This document shows, in pieces, positions 41,149 to 49,764 of a stretch of DNA of 64,000 nt; the first letter of the stretch is position 1; the number at the start of each line of letters is the position of its first letter. The translations under genes were made by a program, and so were the position numbers. The notes under the pieces were generated by a model. It was not told where the DNA came from. It was given only the letters and a program-made list of their open reading frames with translations, and searched no databases. The stretch is from positions 115,500 to 179,499 of the forward strand of contig JAVHLB010000007.1 of assembly GCA_031082425.1 (NCBI GenBank). Direction: 5' to 3'. The stretch comes from Candidatus Edwardsbacteria bacterium (GTDB taxonomy: Bacteria > Edwardsbacteria > AC1 > EtOH8).

Positions 41149-42453
41149 TTACCTATCCACGATCGCCGCGGTCATTTCGGCCTCGCACACCACCTGGCCG
41201 TCCACCAGGGCCTGGCCCTCCATCTTGCAGATCCCCCGCTTGAACGAGACCATCTTAAGCTCGAACCTCAGCTGGTCGCCCGGCACCACCGGCTTGCGGA
41301 AGCGCACCTTATCTATGGCGGCGAAGTACAGCAGTTTCTGGTGGTAGTTCTCCACCGAATGCAGGATCATGAACGCCCCGGTCTGGGCCAGGGCCTCGAT
41401 GATCAGCACCCCCGGGAAAACCGGCCGGTCGGGAAAATGGCCGGGGAAGAACGGCTCGTTGATGGTGACGTTCTTGATCCCCACCACCCGTTTGCCCTCC
41501 TCCAGGTCTATGATCCGATCCACCATCAGGAAGGGGTAGCGGTGGGGCAGCATTCCGGCGATGGCGTTGATGTCGAACACCGGGCCTTTCTTCTGTTTCT
41601 CCGTCTCGTCGTAGACCTTCTTGATCTCCCGGACCAGTTTGACGTTGGAGCGGTGTCCCGATTTGATGGAGATCACGTGCCCCTTGATGGGCATGCCCAG
41701 CAGGGTCAGGTCGCCCAGCAGGTCCAGTATCTTGTGCCGCACGAACTCGTCGGGGTAGCGCAGCGGCTCCTTGTTCTCTATGCCCTGCTCGCCTATCACC
41801 ACCGCCGAATCCAGGCTGCCGCCCTTGATCAGCCCCTGGGACCGGAGCATCTCCACGTCCCGGGCCAGGCAGAAGGTCCGGGCGTCGGCCAGCTCCTTGT
41901 CGAACACTTCCCCGTCGATGGCGAAGGAGGCGTACTGGCTGCGCAGCAGATGGTGGTCGAAGTCTATGGTGAAGCTTATCCGGAAGTCCTTGGCCGGGTT
42001 GGCCACCAGCTGGACCTCGTCGTCGGCGATGGATACCATCCGGGGCAGTTCGAAATATTTTCGGGGGGCGTCCTGTTCCACCGTCCCGGCCTGCTTCAGG
42101 ATATCCAGGAAGGGACGGGAAGAGCCGTCCCCGATGGGCGGCTCGTTGTTGTCCATCTCCACCCGGAGGTTGTCTATCTCCAGCGAGGCCACCGCCGCCA
42201 GGACATGCTCCACGGTGTGGACCTTGACCAGCTGGCCGTCCACGTCCTTCCCCAGGGTGGTGCCCCGGGCGGTCTCCACCACGTAGTCGATCAGGGCCGG
42301 GATCTCCGGAGCCTGGGGCAGGTCGCTGCGGATGAACTTAATCCCGCTGTCCGCCGGGGCCGGCTTGAAGGTGATCTTGGTGACGTTCCCGGTATGGACC
42401 CCCACCCCGGAAAAGCTGACCTCGCCCACTATGGTCTTCTGCAGTTTGGCCAT
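41149..42453 (-). CDS. lpxC/fabZ: LpxC-FabZ bifunctional protein
   Basis: 434 residues. N-terminal LpxC (UDP-3-O-acyl-GlcNAc deacetylase, zinc) about 1-280: KVHTVEHVLAAVASLEIDNL near 67 (His of TVEH), DGSSRPFLDILKQAG, and HKILDLLGDLTLLGMPIKGH near 235 (His-x3-Asp). C-terminal FabZ (3-hydroxyacyl-ACP dehydratase) about 290-434: IAGMLPHRYPFLMVDRI, NEPFFPGHFPDRPVFPG and LIIEALAQTGA. The fusion joins lipid A commitment with fatty-acid elongation. It is known from Bacteroidetes, Chlorobi and relatives, so it supports an FCB-type lineage. Confidence 0.96.
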   Translation of the reverse strand: MAKLQKTIVGEVSFSGVGVHTGNVTKITFKPAPADSGIKFIRSDLPQAPEIPALIDYVVETARGTTLGKDVDGQLVKVHTVEHVLAAVASLEIDNLRVEMDNNEPPIGDGSSRPFLDILKQAGTVEQDAPRKYFELPRMVSIADDEVQLVANPAKDFRISFTIDFDHHLLRSQYASFAIDGEVFDKELADARTFCLARDVEMLRSQGLIKGGSLDSAVVIGEQGIENKEPLRYPDEFVRHKILDLLGDLTLLGMPIKGHVISIKSGHRSNVKLVREIKKVYDETEKQKKGPVFDINAIAGMLPHRYPFLMVDRIIDLEEGKRVVGIKNVTINEPFFPGHFPDRPVFPGVLIIEALAQTGAFMILHSVENYHQKLLYFAAIDKVRFRKPVVPGDQLRFELKMVSFKRGICKMEGQALVDGQVVCEAEMTAAIVDR

Positions 42454-42499
42454 GGTATATTTCCTTATAACGATAAAAATGCTATGGTGTTATCGGGTA

Positions 42500-42528
42500 A
42501 TGATACCTTAAAAGAAAAATATTGTCAA
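42500..42528 (-). promoter_or_regulatory. Consensus promoter of lpxC-fabZ
   Basis: On the minus strand TTGACA (42523-42528), a 17-bp spacer and TATCAT (42500-42505). The start codon at 42453 has AAGGA eight bases upstream. Confidence 0.75.
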
Positions 42529-42540
42529 ATGGTTTTAGGG

Positions 42541-42740
42541 AACCCATGGGATGCTGATCAACGCTGATTTAAATGATCTTGTCATCGCGAGAAAGCTTTT
42601 GCCGATGACTGCGAAGCGATCCAGGCTTCATTGACCACAAAGAGCACAAAAACCACAGAGATATTCCATTACCGCACTTGCCCGGCCCTCATCTTCTCTA
42701 ATATTATGAGGAGTGGAAAAGGGGTGACTGTCGCTTTGTG
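42541..42740. repeat. Repeat-filled spacer between divergent promoters
   Basis: No gene seen. Holds GATGCTGATCAACGCTGATT (42551-42570), a GTCATCGCGAG...GATGACTGCGAAGCGATCC unit (42581-42623) ending in GGCTTCATT, and CCACAAAGAGCACAAAAACC (42635-42654). These resemble the repeats at 11213, 29824 and 33226. Confidence 0.5.
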
Positions 42741-42752
42741 TTAACGTCAGGC

Positions 42753-42781
42753 TTGACAAACCGGGCCGGAAATATTATAAT
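42753..42781 (+). promoter_or_regulatory. Perfect sigma70 promoter of the fur operon
   Basis: TTGACA (42753-42758), a 17-bp spacer, TATAAT (42776-42781): both boxes match consensus. The operator at 42783-42801 covers the likely start site. Confidence 0.85.
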
Positions 42782-42782
42782 G

Positions 42783-42801
42783 AATGCGAATTATTCGCAT
42801 T
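42783..42801 (+). promoter_or_regulatory. Fur-family operator
   Basis: Palindrome AATGCGAA-TTA-TTCGCATT, 8+3+8. It starts one base after the -10 box and lies 10 bases before the fur ATG (42812), so binding would block transcription. Suggests metal-dependent autoregulation of this operon. Confidence 0.8.
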
Positions 42802-42811
42802 ATAAAAATAA

Positions 42812-43237
42812 ATGAAAAACCAAACCAAAACCAGCAAGGCCCAGCGCAGCATCCTGGATATTCTGGAACGGGCCAAGGGGAAGCACCTGCGGGCCGAGGA
42901 GATCTGGCAGACCCTGCGGTCGCAGGGCCGCAACATCCACCTCTCCACCGTCTACCGCTCCCTGCAGGCCCTGACCGCCTCCGGGCTGGTCAAGCGCAAT
43001 TACCTGCAGGAGAACCACGCCCATTACGAAATGGCCGGCACCCCGGGGATACATTTGGTCTGCAGCGGCTGCGGGCAGGTCCAGGAGATCGGAACGGTAA
43101 AGGATGACAGCATCCTGAACGCCGTGGAAAAACAGTTGAAGGACAAGTTCACCGTGGTCGACTGGCAGATGCAGCTTACCGGGCGCTGCGCCAAATGCCT
43201 CGACAAGGGTCGGAACGGAGCCGCTCATGGCCATTGA
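42812..43237 (+). CDS. Fur-family metalloregulator
   Basis: 141 residues. Winged helix about 10-85 (RSILDILERAKGKHLRAEEI, HLSTVYRSLQALTASGLVKR) with the Fur signature STVYRSL, and a dimerisation domain with metal motifs: HYEMAGTPGIHLVCSGCGQV (His and CxxC) and CAKCLDKG (second CxxC, structural zinc). The palindrome at 42783-42801 under a perfect promoter is its likely operator. Its gene overlaps the ABC ATPase gene by 11 bases. Operon content favours a zinc or manganese regulator (Zur-like), but Fur, Mur or PerR roles cannot be excluded. Confidence 0.88.
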   Translation: MKNQTKTSKAQRSILDILERAKGKHLRAEEIWQTLRSQGRNIHLSTVYRSLQALTASGLVKRNYLQENHAHYEMAGTPGIHLVCSGCGQVQEIGTVKDDSILNAVEKQLKDKFTVVDWQMQLTGRCAKCLDKGRNGAAHGH

Positions 43238-44063
43238 GAGCATTATCAGATCGGACAGATCCTGCGGTCATTGCTGCACCAAGCTGGTGAAGCTGGGCGT
43301 GGCCTTCGGCCAGAACCGGATACTGGAGGATGTCAACCTGCACGTCCACTGCGGACAGTTCACCGCCGTGATCGGGCCCAACGGGGCCGGCAAGACCACC
43401 CTGCTCAAGGCCATCCTGGGCGAGGTGCCGCACACCGGCCATGTGCATTTCATCGATTCCGCCGGACAGCGCCCCGACCGGCCCCTTCTGGGCTACGTCC
43501 CCCAGAAGCTGGAATTCGACGCCACCGCCCCGGTCAGCGTCGGGGACCTTTTTGCCGGGGCCGCCGGCCGCCGGCCGGTGTGGCTGGGCATCGGAGGCAA
43601 CGGCCGTTCCCGGGCCAGGGAGGTTCTGGACACGGTGCAGGCCGGGCACCTGCTGGACCGCAAGCTGGGGCAGCTCTCTGGAGGGGAGCTGCAGCGGGTG
43701 CTGCTGGCCATGGCCATCACCCCGGTGCCCAACCTGCTGCTGCTGGACGAACCGGTGTCGGGGGTGGACCTGGCCGGCATCGAGCTGTTCTACCAGATGG
43801 TCTCCCAGCTGCGGCGGAACTATCACCTGTCGATCATCCTGGTATCCCACGACCTGGCCACGGTGGCGCAGTTCGCCGACCGGATAGTCTTTTTGAACCG
43901 CACCGTCATCGCCGATGGCACGCCCCGGGAAGTGCTTTCCAACCAAGCGGTCCGGCAGGCCTTTGCCCTGCCGCCGGAGCTGGCCCTGAGCTTTTCCGAG
44001 ATACCCCCGGAGCATAAGAACGGCCGGGGATGCATCAGCTGCAAGCTGGAGAAAAGCCCATGA
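43227..44063 (+). CDS. Metal ABC transporter, ATP-binding protein
   Basis: 278 residues. Walker A GPNGAGKTTLL near 54, signature LSGGELQRVLLAM, Walker B LLLLDEPVSGVD, H-loop SHDLATVAQFADR. ZnuC/MntB-type. Unusual Cys-rich ends: CGHCCTK at about 14-20 and HKNGRGCISCKLE at the C-terminus, which could bind metal. Overlaps fur by 11 bases and the permease gene by four. No periplasmic binding protein gene lies in this operon within the window. Cargo (zinc, manganese or iron) is inferred. Confidence 0.9.
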   Translation: MAIESIIRSDRSCGHCCTKLVKLGVAFGQNRILEDVNLHVHCGQFTAVIGPNGAGKTTLLKAILGEVPHTGHVHFIDSAGQRPDRPLLGYVPQKLEFDATAPVSVGDLFAGAAGRRPVWLGIGGNGRSRAREVLDTVQAGHLLDRKLGQLSGGELQRVLLAMAITPVPNLLLLDEPVSGVDLAGIELFYQMVSQLRRNYHLSIILVSHDLATVAQFADRIVFLNRTVIADGTPREVLSNQAVRQAFALPPELALSFSEIPPEHKNGRGCISCKLEKSP

Positions 44064-44896
44064 ACCTGTGGTACTGGCTGACCGGACTGCTGCCCTTCGA
44101 CTGGCTCAGCTTCGCCTTCATGAAGCAGGCCCTGCTGGCGGTGATCCTGGTATCGTACCTGTTCGGCCTGCTGGGCTCGCAGGTCATCAACCAGCAGATG
44201 GCCTTTTTCTCCGACGCCATCGGCCATGCCGCCCTGACCGGCATCGCCCTGGGCGCCATCATGGGACTGGCCGACCCCACCTGGGCCATGGTGATCTTCT
44301 CCGGACTGCTGGCCCTGGCCATCTCCTGGCTGAGGCGCTTCAGCCTGACCTCGGCCGATACCGTCATCGGCCTGTTCATGGCCTTTGCCGTGGCCCTGGG
44401 AATAATGATCCTGTCGCGGGGCGGCGGGTTCGCCAGGTACTCCGGTTACCTGGTGGGCGACATCCTCAGCATCACTCCGGCCGAGATACGGAACCTGCTG
44501 GTATTGATACTGGCGGTGACGGTCCTCTGGATACTGTATTTCAACCAGCTGATGCTGATCAGCCTGAACCCCTCGCTGGCTAAAAGCCGGGGAATAAAGG
44601 TATGGCTGATAGAGGCCATGTTCTCCCTGGTGGTGGCGGTGGTGGTCACCGTATCCATCAAGTGGGTGGGCCTGCTGGTGATAAACTCCATGCTGATACT
44701 GCCGGCCGCCGCCGCCCGCAACATCTCGGGCAACACCCGGCAGTATGTCTGGTGGTCCATCGCCATCAGCCTGGCCTCCGGCGTAGCGGGGCTGATCGCC
44801 TCCTATTACCTGTCCACCGCCACCGGGGCCACCATCGTGCTGGTATCCATGGGGATCTTCGTGATCACCCTGGGTTTTAAAAAACTGATCCGCTAA
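44060..44896 (+). CDS. Metal ABC transporter, permease (ZnuB-type)
   Basis: 278 residues from ATG 44060, overlapping the ATPase stop by ATGA. Seven to eight TM segments: AVILVSYLFGLLGSQVINQQ near 26-45, GHAALTGIALGAIMGLADPT, VIFSGLLALAISW, GLFMAFAVALGIMIL, LLVLILAVTVLWILYF, VVAVVVTVSIKWVGLLVINS and MLILPAAAARNIS near 200-230, the ABC-3 permease signature. It forms the membrane channel with the upstream ATPase. A gap of 32 bases precedes the LIM/DA1-like gene, which could be read from the same transcript. Confidence 0.9.
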   Translation: MNLWYWLTGLLPFDWLSFAFMKQALLAVILVSYLFGLLGSQVINQQMAFFSDAIGHAALTGIALGAIMGLADPTWAMVIFSGLLALAISWLRRFSLTSADTVIGLFMAFAVALGIMILSRGGGFARYSGYLVGDILSITPAEIRNLLVLILAVTVLWILYFNQLMLISLNPSLAKSRGIKVWLIEAMFSLVVAVVVTVSIKWVGLLVINSMLILPAAAARNISGNTRQYVWWSIAISLASGVAGLIASYYLSTATGATIVLVSMGIFVITLGFKKLIR

Positions 44897-44928
44897 ACAT
44901 AAATTTGATAATCAAAGGGAGACGCCCG

Positions 44929-46047
44929 ATGCGGAGATTTGCTTTATTCTCATTAACCTTGGTCCTTTTGATCCTTATGTCTTCCGCTGCTTTGCTGGCT
45001 CAAAGCAGGACCTGCGCCGCCTGCGGCAAATCGATCACCAAGGATTTTCTGGAATACAACGGCCAGCCCTACTGCTCCCAGAAATGCTTTGAGGCGGCCC
45101 TGCCCAAATGCTCGGTCTGCGGGAAGTCGGTGGGCGAAGGGACCAAGCAGGGCGAGTTCTTGAAGGTCAACGGGAAAATATTCTGCTCGGATAAATGCTT
45201 TGAGAGATCCCTGCCCAAATGCGCCGCCTGTGGGAAGCCGGCCAAAAAACAGCTTCGTTCGGCCGATGATACATCGAAGGTTTATTGTTCCCCGGAATGC
45301 TATCAGACCTCTTTGCCAAAATGCGAGCTGTGTCAAAAACCGCTGAACAGCTGGAAGGAGATGTCCGGTCATATATACTGCAAGGATTGCGCCGACCTGC
45401 CCAGTTGCCTCGATTGCCGTCTGCCGGGAGCATCCATAGAGTTGACCGACGGCCGCCATATATGTCAAGCCTGCAAAAAAGAGGCGGTGATTTCCCGGGA
45501 CCAGGGCCAAAAGCTTTTCGAAAAAGTACGGGCCGACATCGAAAAACACCTGGGGCTCAGCACCGACCACCGGATAACCTTCCAGTTGGTGGATGCCCAG
45601 GAACTGGGCCGGATCACCGGGGTCAAGGTCTTTTCCGAACAGGGCCTGTACAGCCACAAATGGAAGACCTATCAGACGGCCAAGACCAAGGTGCCGGACA
45701 GCGACACTTTCGTGGTCTATATTCTCTCCTATCTGACCCCCAAATACTTCTATAATATCGCCGCCCATGAACTGGCCCACGACATCCACGACGCCAGATT
45801 CCCCTACGCCAAGGGCAAAGAACAGGAGGAGGGCTTTGCCGAGTATGTCTCCTCCCTGATGAACGCCTATTGGGGCAACGATAGTTTGAATGCCGAAAAG
45901 CTGCAGAACCAGGAAAAGATATACGCCCAGGGATATCTGAAATTTTTACAGATCGCCGAGAAGAACGGTTTGCCTGATGTTCTGGCCTACATGGAGAAAC
46001 AGAACCGAGCGACCAAACCCAAAACGATCAAGAAAAAGACCAAATGA
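44929..46047 (+). CDS. Secreted multi-LIM-type zinc-ribbon protein with DA1-like metallopeptidase domain
   Basis: 372 residues from ATG 44929 (GGGAG upstream). Signal peptide about 1-25. Residues 29-185 carry four or five Cys-rich modules (CAACGKSI, CSVCGKSV, CAACGKPA, CELCQKPL, LPSCLDCR), spaced about 35 residues apart with YCSxxCF and IYCKDC, like LIM or zinc ribbons. The peptidase-like domain has IAAHELAHDIHD (HExxH, His280/Glu281/His284) and EEGFAEYVS, a probable third glutamate, resembling the DA1 domain that follows LIM repeats in plant and bacterial proteins. Location periplasmic or extracellular. Substrate unknown. Overlaps the lipoprotein gene by ATGA. Confidence 0.8.
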   Translation: MRRFALFSLTLVLLILMSSAALLAQSRTCAACGKSITKDFLEYNGQPYCSQKCFEAALPKCSVCGKSVGEGTKQGEFLKVNGKIFCSDKCFERSLPKCAACGKPAKKQLRSADDTSKVYCSPECYQTSLPKCELCQKPLNSWKEMSGHIYCKDCADLPSCLDCRLPGASIELTDGRHICQACKKEAVISRDQGQKLFEKVRADIEKHLGLSTDHRITFQLVDAQELGRITGVKVFSEQGLYSHKWKTYQTAKTKVPDSDTFVVYILSYLTPKYFYNIAAHELAHDIHDARFPYAKGKEQEEGFAEYVSSLMNAYWGNDSLNAEKLQNQEKIYAQGYLKFLQIAEKNGLPDVLAYMEKQNRATKPKTIKKKTK

Positions 46048-46730
46048 CAGGCAAATTCAAAATACCCCTGCCGGTCTTGATATTCGGTCTGGTTTCATTG
46101 CCCCTGGTTTCGGGCTGCAAGCCCGAGCCGCGCCAGATCCGGCGCTTGCCCCATGACTACGTGAAATACAAATTATCCAAGTACGATTCGCTGGAATACT
46201 TTAACATCTCCCCCGATGGCAGCAGGTTCATGGCCCTGTATAAGATCAAGGACCAGTGGTTCGCCCAGGTCAACGAAAGGGTCTTTGAGGATTTTCAGGG
46301 AACCCTGCTGGACAGCTTTTCCAGCAAGCCCAAATACAGCTTCAGCCCCGGGGGCTCCAGGGTGGGACTGGTCTATCAAAAGGAGAATCGATATCTCTTC
46401 CGGGCGGCCAATGGTGCTGCCGGCCGGGCAAATATACCGCCGGCCGACACCCTGCCCCGCTGGTTCGTCCAGATAAACCAGAATATCTACGGCGGATTTG
46501 ACGGCGACCATATGCCGGTGATAAAATATTCGCCGGACGGCTCGGTGTTCGGCTTCGTTTATAAGAACCGCGGCCTTTATTATATCCGATTGAACGAGGC
46601 GGTCTTCGGTCCTTATCAGATGGCCGATCTTAGCATCACCGGCGACGGGCGGATCACCATCGCCCGGGTTGAAAAAGGCTACGCCTACCTGGAGGAGATA
46701 GAAAAAATCCCCAATCCCAAACAAAGATGA
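46044..46730 (+). CDS. Lipoprotein of unknown function (beta-propeller-like)
   Basis: 228 residues. Lipobox LVSGC with Cys25 after a hydrophobic signal, so a membrane-anchored lipoprotein. The mature part has repeated NISPDGSRFMALYKIKDQWF, YSFSPGGSRVGLVYQKENRY and YSPDGSVFGFVYKNRGLY, each with an SPDGS-type turn, suggesting blades of a WD40-like or TolB-like propeller. Its start overlaps the LIM/DA1-like peptidase stop by ATGA, so it may be a partner, inhibitor or substrate holder of that protein. Function unknown. Confidence 0.78.
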   Translation: MTGKFKIPLPVLIFGLVSLPLVSGCKPEPRQIRRLPHDYVKYKLSKYDSLEYFNISPDGSRFMALYKIKDQWFAQVNERVFEDFQGTLLDSFSSKPKYSFSPGGSRVGLVYQKENRYLFRAANGAAGRANIPPADTLPRWFVQINQNIYGGFDGDHMPVIKYSPDGSVFGFVYKNRGLYYIRLNEAVFGPYQMADLSITGDGRITIARVEKGYAYLEEIEKIPNPKQR

Positions 46731-46734
46731 TATT

Positions 46735-48672
46735 ATGCTGCTTACCTTATCCGAATTGAAGAACGGCGAGGCCGCCCGGATCGAATCCGTCTCGGGCGGA
46801 CACGGCCTCCAAGCCAGGTTGGAGAGGCTGGGGATTCGCCCCGGACTGAGGGTGACCAAGGTCTCGGACTTCGGCCCGGTGGTCATATCCTCCGCCAACG
46901 GACAGGTGGCCCTGGGAAAGGGCATGGCCCGGCACGTGAACGTGAAGGTCGACGATTTCAAGGTCCTGCTGTTCGGCAACCCCAATGTGGGAAAGAGCGT
47001 GGTCTTCTCCCGGCTGACCGGCCTGGGGGCCGTCTCCTCCAATTATGCCGGGACCACGGTGGAATTCTCCAAGGGGGCCGTCTGGGCCGAGGGCAAAAGA
47101 ATGGAGCTGATCGACGTGCCGGGGGCCTACACCCTGGAGGCCACCTGCAGCGCCGAGGAGGTGGCCAGCGATTTCTGCACCCGGGACCAGGCCGACCTGA
47201 TAATCAATGTGGTGGACGCCACCAATCTGGAGCGCAACCTGTATCTGACCCTCCAGCTGCTGGAGAAGAAGATACCATTGATCGTGGTGCTCAACAAATG
47301 GGATATCGCCCGCCACAAGGGCATCAACATCAACTTCCAGGAGCTGGCCCAACGTCTGGGGGTCAGGGTCATCCCGGTGGTGGCGGTGACCGGCGAAGGC
47401 TTGAAACAGGTGATGTCGGCGGTGGCCGTAGCAGGACGGGGGGAGATAAAACCTTCGGAATTCAAACCCATCGACCACCAGGAGCGCTGGCATATCATCG
47501 GGCACATCAGCCAGGAGGTGCAGCAGATAACCCACAAGCATCCCAGCCTGCTGGAGAAACTGGAGGACGCCAGCGTCCGGCCGCTTTCCGGGGTGCTGAT
47601 CGCCCTAGGGCTGATGGGGCTTTCCTTTACGGTCATCAGATTGCTGGGCGAGGGGCTGATAAAATACCTGCTGGATCCCTTCTTTATAAACCTCTACGGC
47701 CCGCTGGTGCAAAAGCTGGTGGCCTTTATTCCCTGGCCGGTGATCCGCCATCTGCTGGCCGGACAGACCCCCGAGTTCATGGAGTCATTCGGGGCGCTGA
47801 CCACCGGGGTCTACATACCCCTGGCCATAGTCCTGCCCTACATCGTCTCCTTCTACCTGGTGCTGGGAGTGCTGGAGGACATCGGTTACCTGCCGCGCCT
47901 GGCGGTGCTGCTGGACCGGACCATGCACCGCCTGGGCCTGCATGGCTACGCCGCCCTGCCGCTGGTGCTGAGCTGCGGCTGCAAGGTTCCGGGGGTGCTG
48001 GCTTTAAGAGTGCTGGAGTCGCGGCGGGAGAAGATCCTGGCCCTGACCCTGTTATTGATGGCCGCCCCCTGCCTGCCGCAGTCGGCCATGATGGTCTCCC
48101 TGCTGTCGGGCTTCGGGATCGGCTACGTGCTCCTGGCCTTTGGCGTTTTGATCGCGGTGGCGGTGGTCAACAGCCTGTTCTTGAACCGCATCTTGAAGGG
48201 CCAGTCCCCCGAGATCATCATGGAGATTCCCTCCTACCAGCTGCCCCACGCCGGAACCCTTGTCCGGAAGACCTGGCTGAGGGTCAAGAGCTTTTTGCTG
48301 GAGGCCACCCCGCTGATAGTGCTGGGAGTGCTGGCGGTGAATATCCTGGAGATGCTGGGGGCGATAAGATTGCTGGGCCGCCTGGCCAGTCCCCTGGTGG
48401 TGAATGTTCTGGGCCTGCCCCGGGAGGCGGTCAGCGTCATCCTGTTCGGATTTTTGCGCAAGGACATCTCCATCGCCCTGTTGGCGCCACTGAGCCTGTC
48501 GCCCAAGCAGGCGGTGATCGCCTCGGTGTTCCTGGTGCTGTATCTGCCGTGCATGGCCACATTCTTCGTGGCTTTCAGGGAGATCGGCTGGCGGGGGATC
48601 GCCCGGGTGCTGGCATTGACCCTGGGCTGGGCGGTGGCGGTGGGTTTTTTGATGAATCTGGTCTGGGTGTAA
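46735..48672 (+). CDS. feoB: FeoA-FeoB fusion, ferrous iron transporter
   Basis: 645 residues. FeoA-like SH3 domain 1-72 (LSELKNGEAARIESVSGGHG, LERLGIRPGLRV), then FeoB: G1 GNPNVGKS near 81, G2 NYAGTTVEF, G3 DVPGAY, G4 NKWD, and a membrane part with about ten TM helices including YLPRLAVLLDRTMHRLGLHG, SCGCKVPGV and LRKDISIALL. Imports Fe2+ across the inner membrane. It starts four bases after the lipoprotein stop and ends the metal-related run; a strong bidirectional terminator follows. Confidence 0.96.
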   Translation: MLLTLSELKNGEAARIESVSGGHGLQARLERLGIRPGLRVTKVSDFGPVVISSANGQVALGKGMARHVNVKVDDFKVLLFGNPNVGKSVVFSRLTGLGAVSSNYAGTTVEFSKGAVWAEGKRMELIDVPGAYTLEATCSAEEVASDFCTRDQADLIINVVDATNLERNLYLTLQLLEKKIPLIVVLNKWDIARHKGININFQELAQRLGVRVIPVVAVTGEGLKQVMSAVAVAGRGEIKPSEFKPIDHQERWHIIGHISQEVQQITHKHPSLLEKLEDASVRPLSGVLIALGLMGLSFTVIRLLGEGLIKYLLDPFFINLYGPLVQKLVAFIPWPVIRHLLAGQTPEFMESFGALTTGVYIPLAIVLPYIVSFYLVLGVLEDIGYLPRLAVLLDRTMHRLGLHGYAALPLVLSCGCKVPGVLALRVLESRREKILALTLLLMAAPCLPQSAMMVSLLSGFGIGYVLLAFGVLIAVAVVNSLFLNRILKGQSPEIIMEIPSYQLPHAGTLVRKTWLRVKSFLLEATPLIVLGVLAVNILEMLGAIRLLGRLASPLVVNVLGLPREAVSVILFGFLRKDISIALLAPLSLSPKQAVIASVFLVLYLPCMATFFVAFREIGWRGIARVLALTLGWAVAVGFLMNLVWV

Positions 48673-48794
48673 AATCAACCGGTTTTGTTTGGTGATCTTG
48701 TTGCAGGGGTGAGGTGGCCTCCGGCCCTATCGCATGTAAAATCAAGTTTGGTTTTAACCCGCCCCGAATCAAAATGGTTGGGTCCGTCCAAAAT

Positions 48795-48827
48795 AAAAAA
48801 GCCGTGGCACTTGAGCCACGGCTTTTT
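48795..48827. terminator. Bidirectional terminator between feoB and speD
   Basis: AAAAAA, then stem GCCGTGGC (48801-48808) and GCCACGGC (48815-48822), loop ACTTGA, then TTTTT. Perfect and with T runs on both strands. Confidence 0.9.
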
Positions 48828-48838
48828 GTGTGCATGAA

Positions 48839-49693
48839 CTAGATGTTTTCGGCGAAGAATATCTCCGCCATCTCCTTCAGCAGTTTCTTCTTGATGTTCA
48901 CCTTATCACGGGCCCTCAGCTTGCTGGTGCTCCGGCCGAAGATGTAATCATCTATGTTGAAATCCCGCAGCAGCATCTTGGTGTGAAAGATGTTCTCGTG
49001 GTAGACATTGGTGTCTATCAGCTGGTAGTCCTTGTTGACATCCTTGTAGAGGTAATTCTGGATGGAATTTATCTTGTGGTCTATGAAATATTTCCGTCCA
49101 CTGAGGTCCCTGGTGAATCCCCGCACCCGGTAGTCGATCACCGCGATATCGGAATAGAAGGCGTCCAGCAGATAGTTCAGGGCCTTCAGCGGCGAGATCA
49201 CCCCGCAGGTGGAGACGTCGATGTCGGCCCGGAAGGTGCTGATGCCGTTTTGGGGGTGGCTCTCGGGATAGGTATGAACGGTGATGTGGCTCTTGTCCAG
49301 ATGGCCCACCACCGTTTCCGACTGGATATTCTCGGCCGGGGCATCGGGAAAATCGGGGTGGTCCAGCTGCAGGTGTTGTTCCGAGATCAGCATGGTGACG
49401 CTGGCGCCCTGCGGATCGTAATCCTGCTGGGCGATGTTCAGCACCTTGGCCCCGATGATGGAGGCCACCTCCTTGAGGATCTTGGTCAGCCGGGCGGCGT
49501 TGTATTCCTCGTCGATGTACTTGATGTAGTCCTCGCTGTACTTGAGCCCCTTGGCATGGCAGATATCGTACATGTTAAAACTGAGGGTCTTGGTCAGATT
49601 GTTGAACCCGTAAAGTTTAAGTTTTTTGATGGGCTTGACCTCGACCTTGGTATCCTTGGCCCGGAAGATATTTCTTTCCTTGTATTTCACCAT
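48839..49693 (-). CDS. speD: S-adenosylmethionine decarboxylase, E. coli type (SpeD)
   Basis: 284 residues, close to the E. coli enzyme. The self-cleavage site is HLDKSHITVHTYPESHP with Ser135 as the pyruvoyl precursor, and CGVISPLKALNYLLD carries the proton-donor Cys region. Provides decarboxylated AdoMet for spermidine synthesis. Expressed from a consensus promoter (49736-49764). Ends 12 bases from the bidirectional terminator. No speE in the window. Confidence 0.95.
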   Translation of the reverse strand: MVKYKERNIFRAKDTKVEVKPIKKLKLYGFNNLTKTLSFNMYDICHAKGLKYSEDYIKYIDEEYNAARLTKILKEVASIIGAKVLNIAQQDYDPQGASVTMLISEQHLQLDHPDFPDAPAENIQSETVVGHLDKSHITVHTYPESHPQNGISTFRADIDVSTCGVISPLKALNYLLDAFYSDIAVIDYRVRGFTRDLSGRKYFIDHKINSIQNYLYKDVNKDYQLIDTNVYHENIFHTKMLLRDFNIDDYIFGRSTSKLRARDKVNIKKKLLKEMAEIFFAENI

Positions 49694-49735
49694 CTCTTTA
49701 ACCCCTGATTAAAAAATGAATTCATAAACGGATAC

Positions 49736-49764
49736 ATTATAGAACTAATCGAGCTTAATATCAA
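49736..49764 (-). promoter_or_regulatory. Consensus promoter of speD
   Basis: On the minus strand TTGATA (49759-49764), a 17-bp spacer and TATAAT (49736-49741), 43 bases before the ATG at 49693. Confidence 0.8.
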
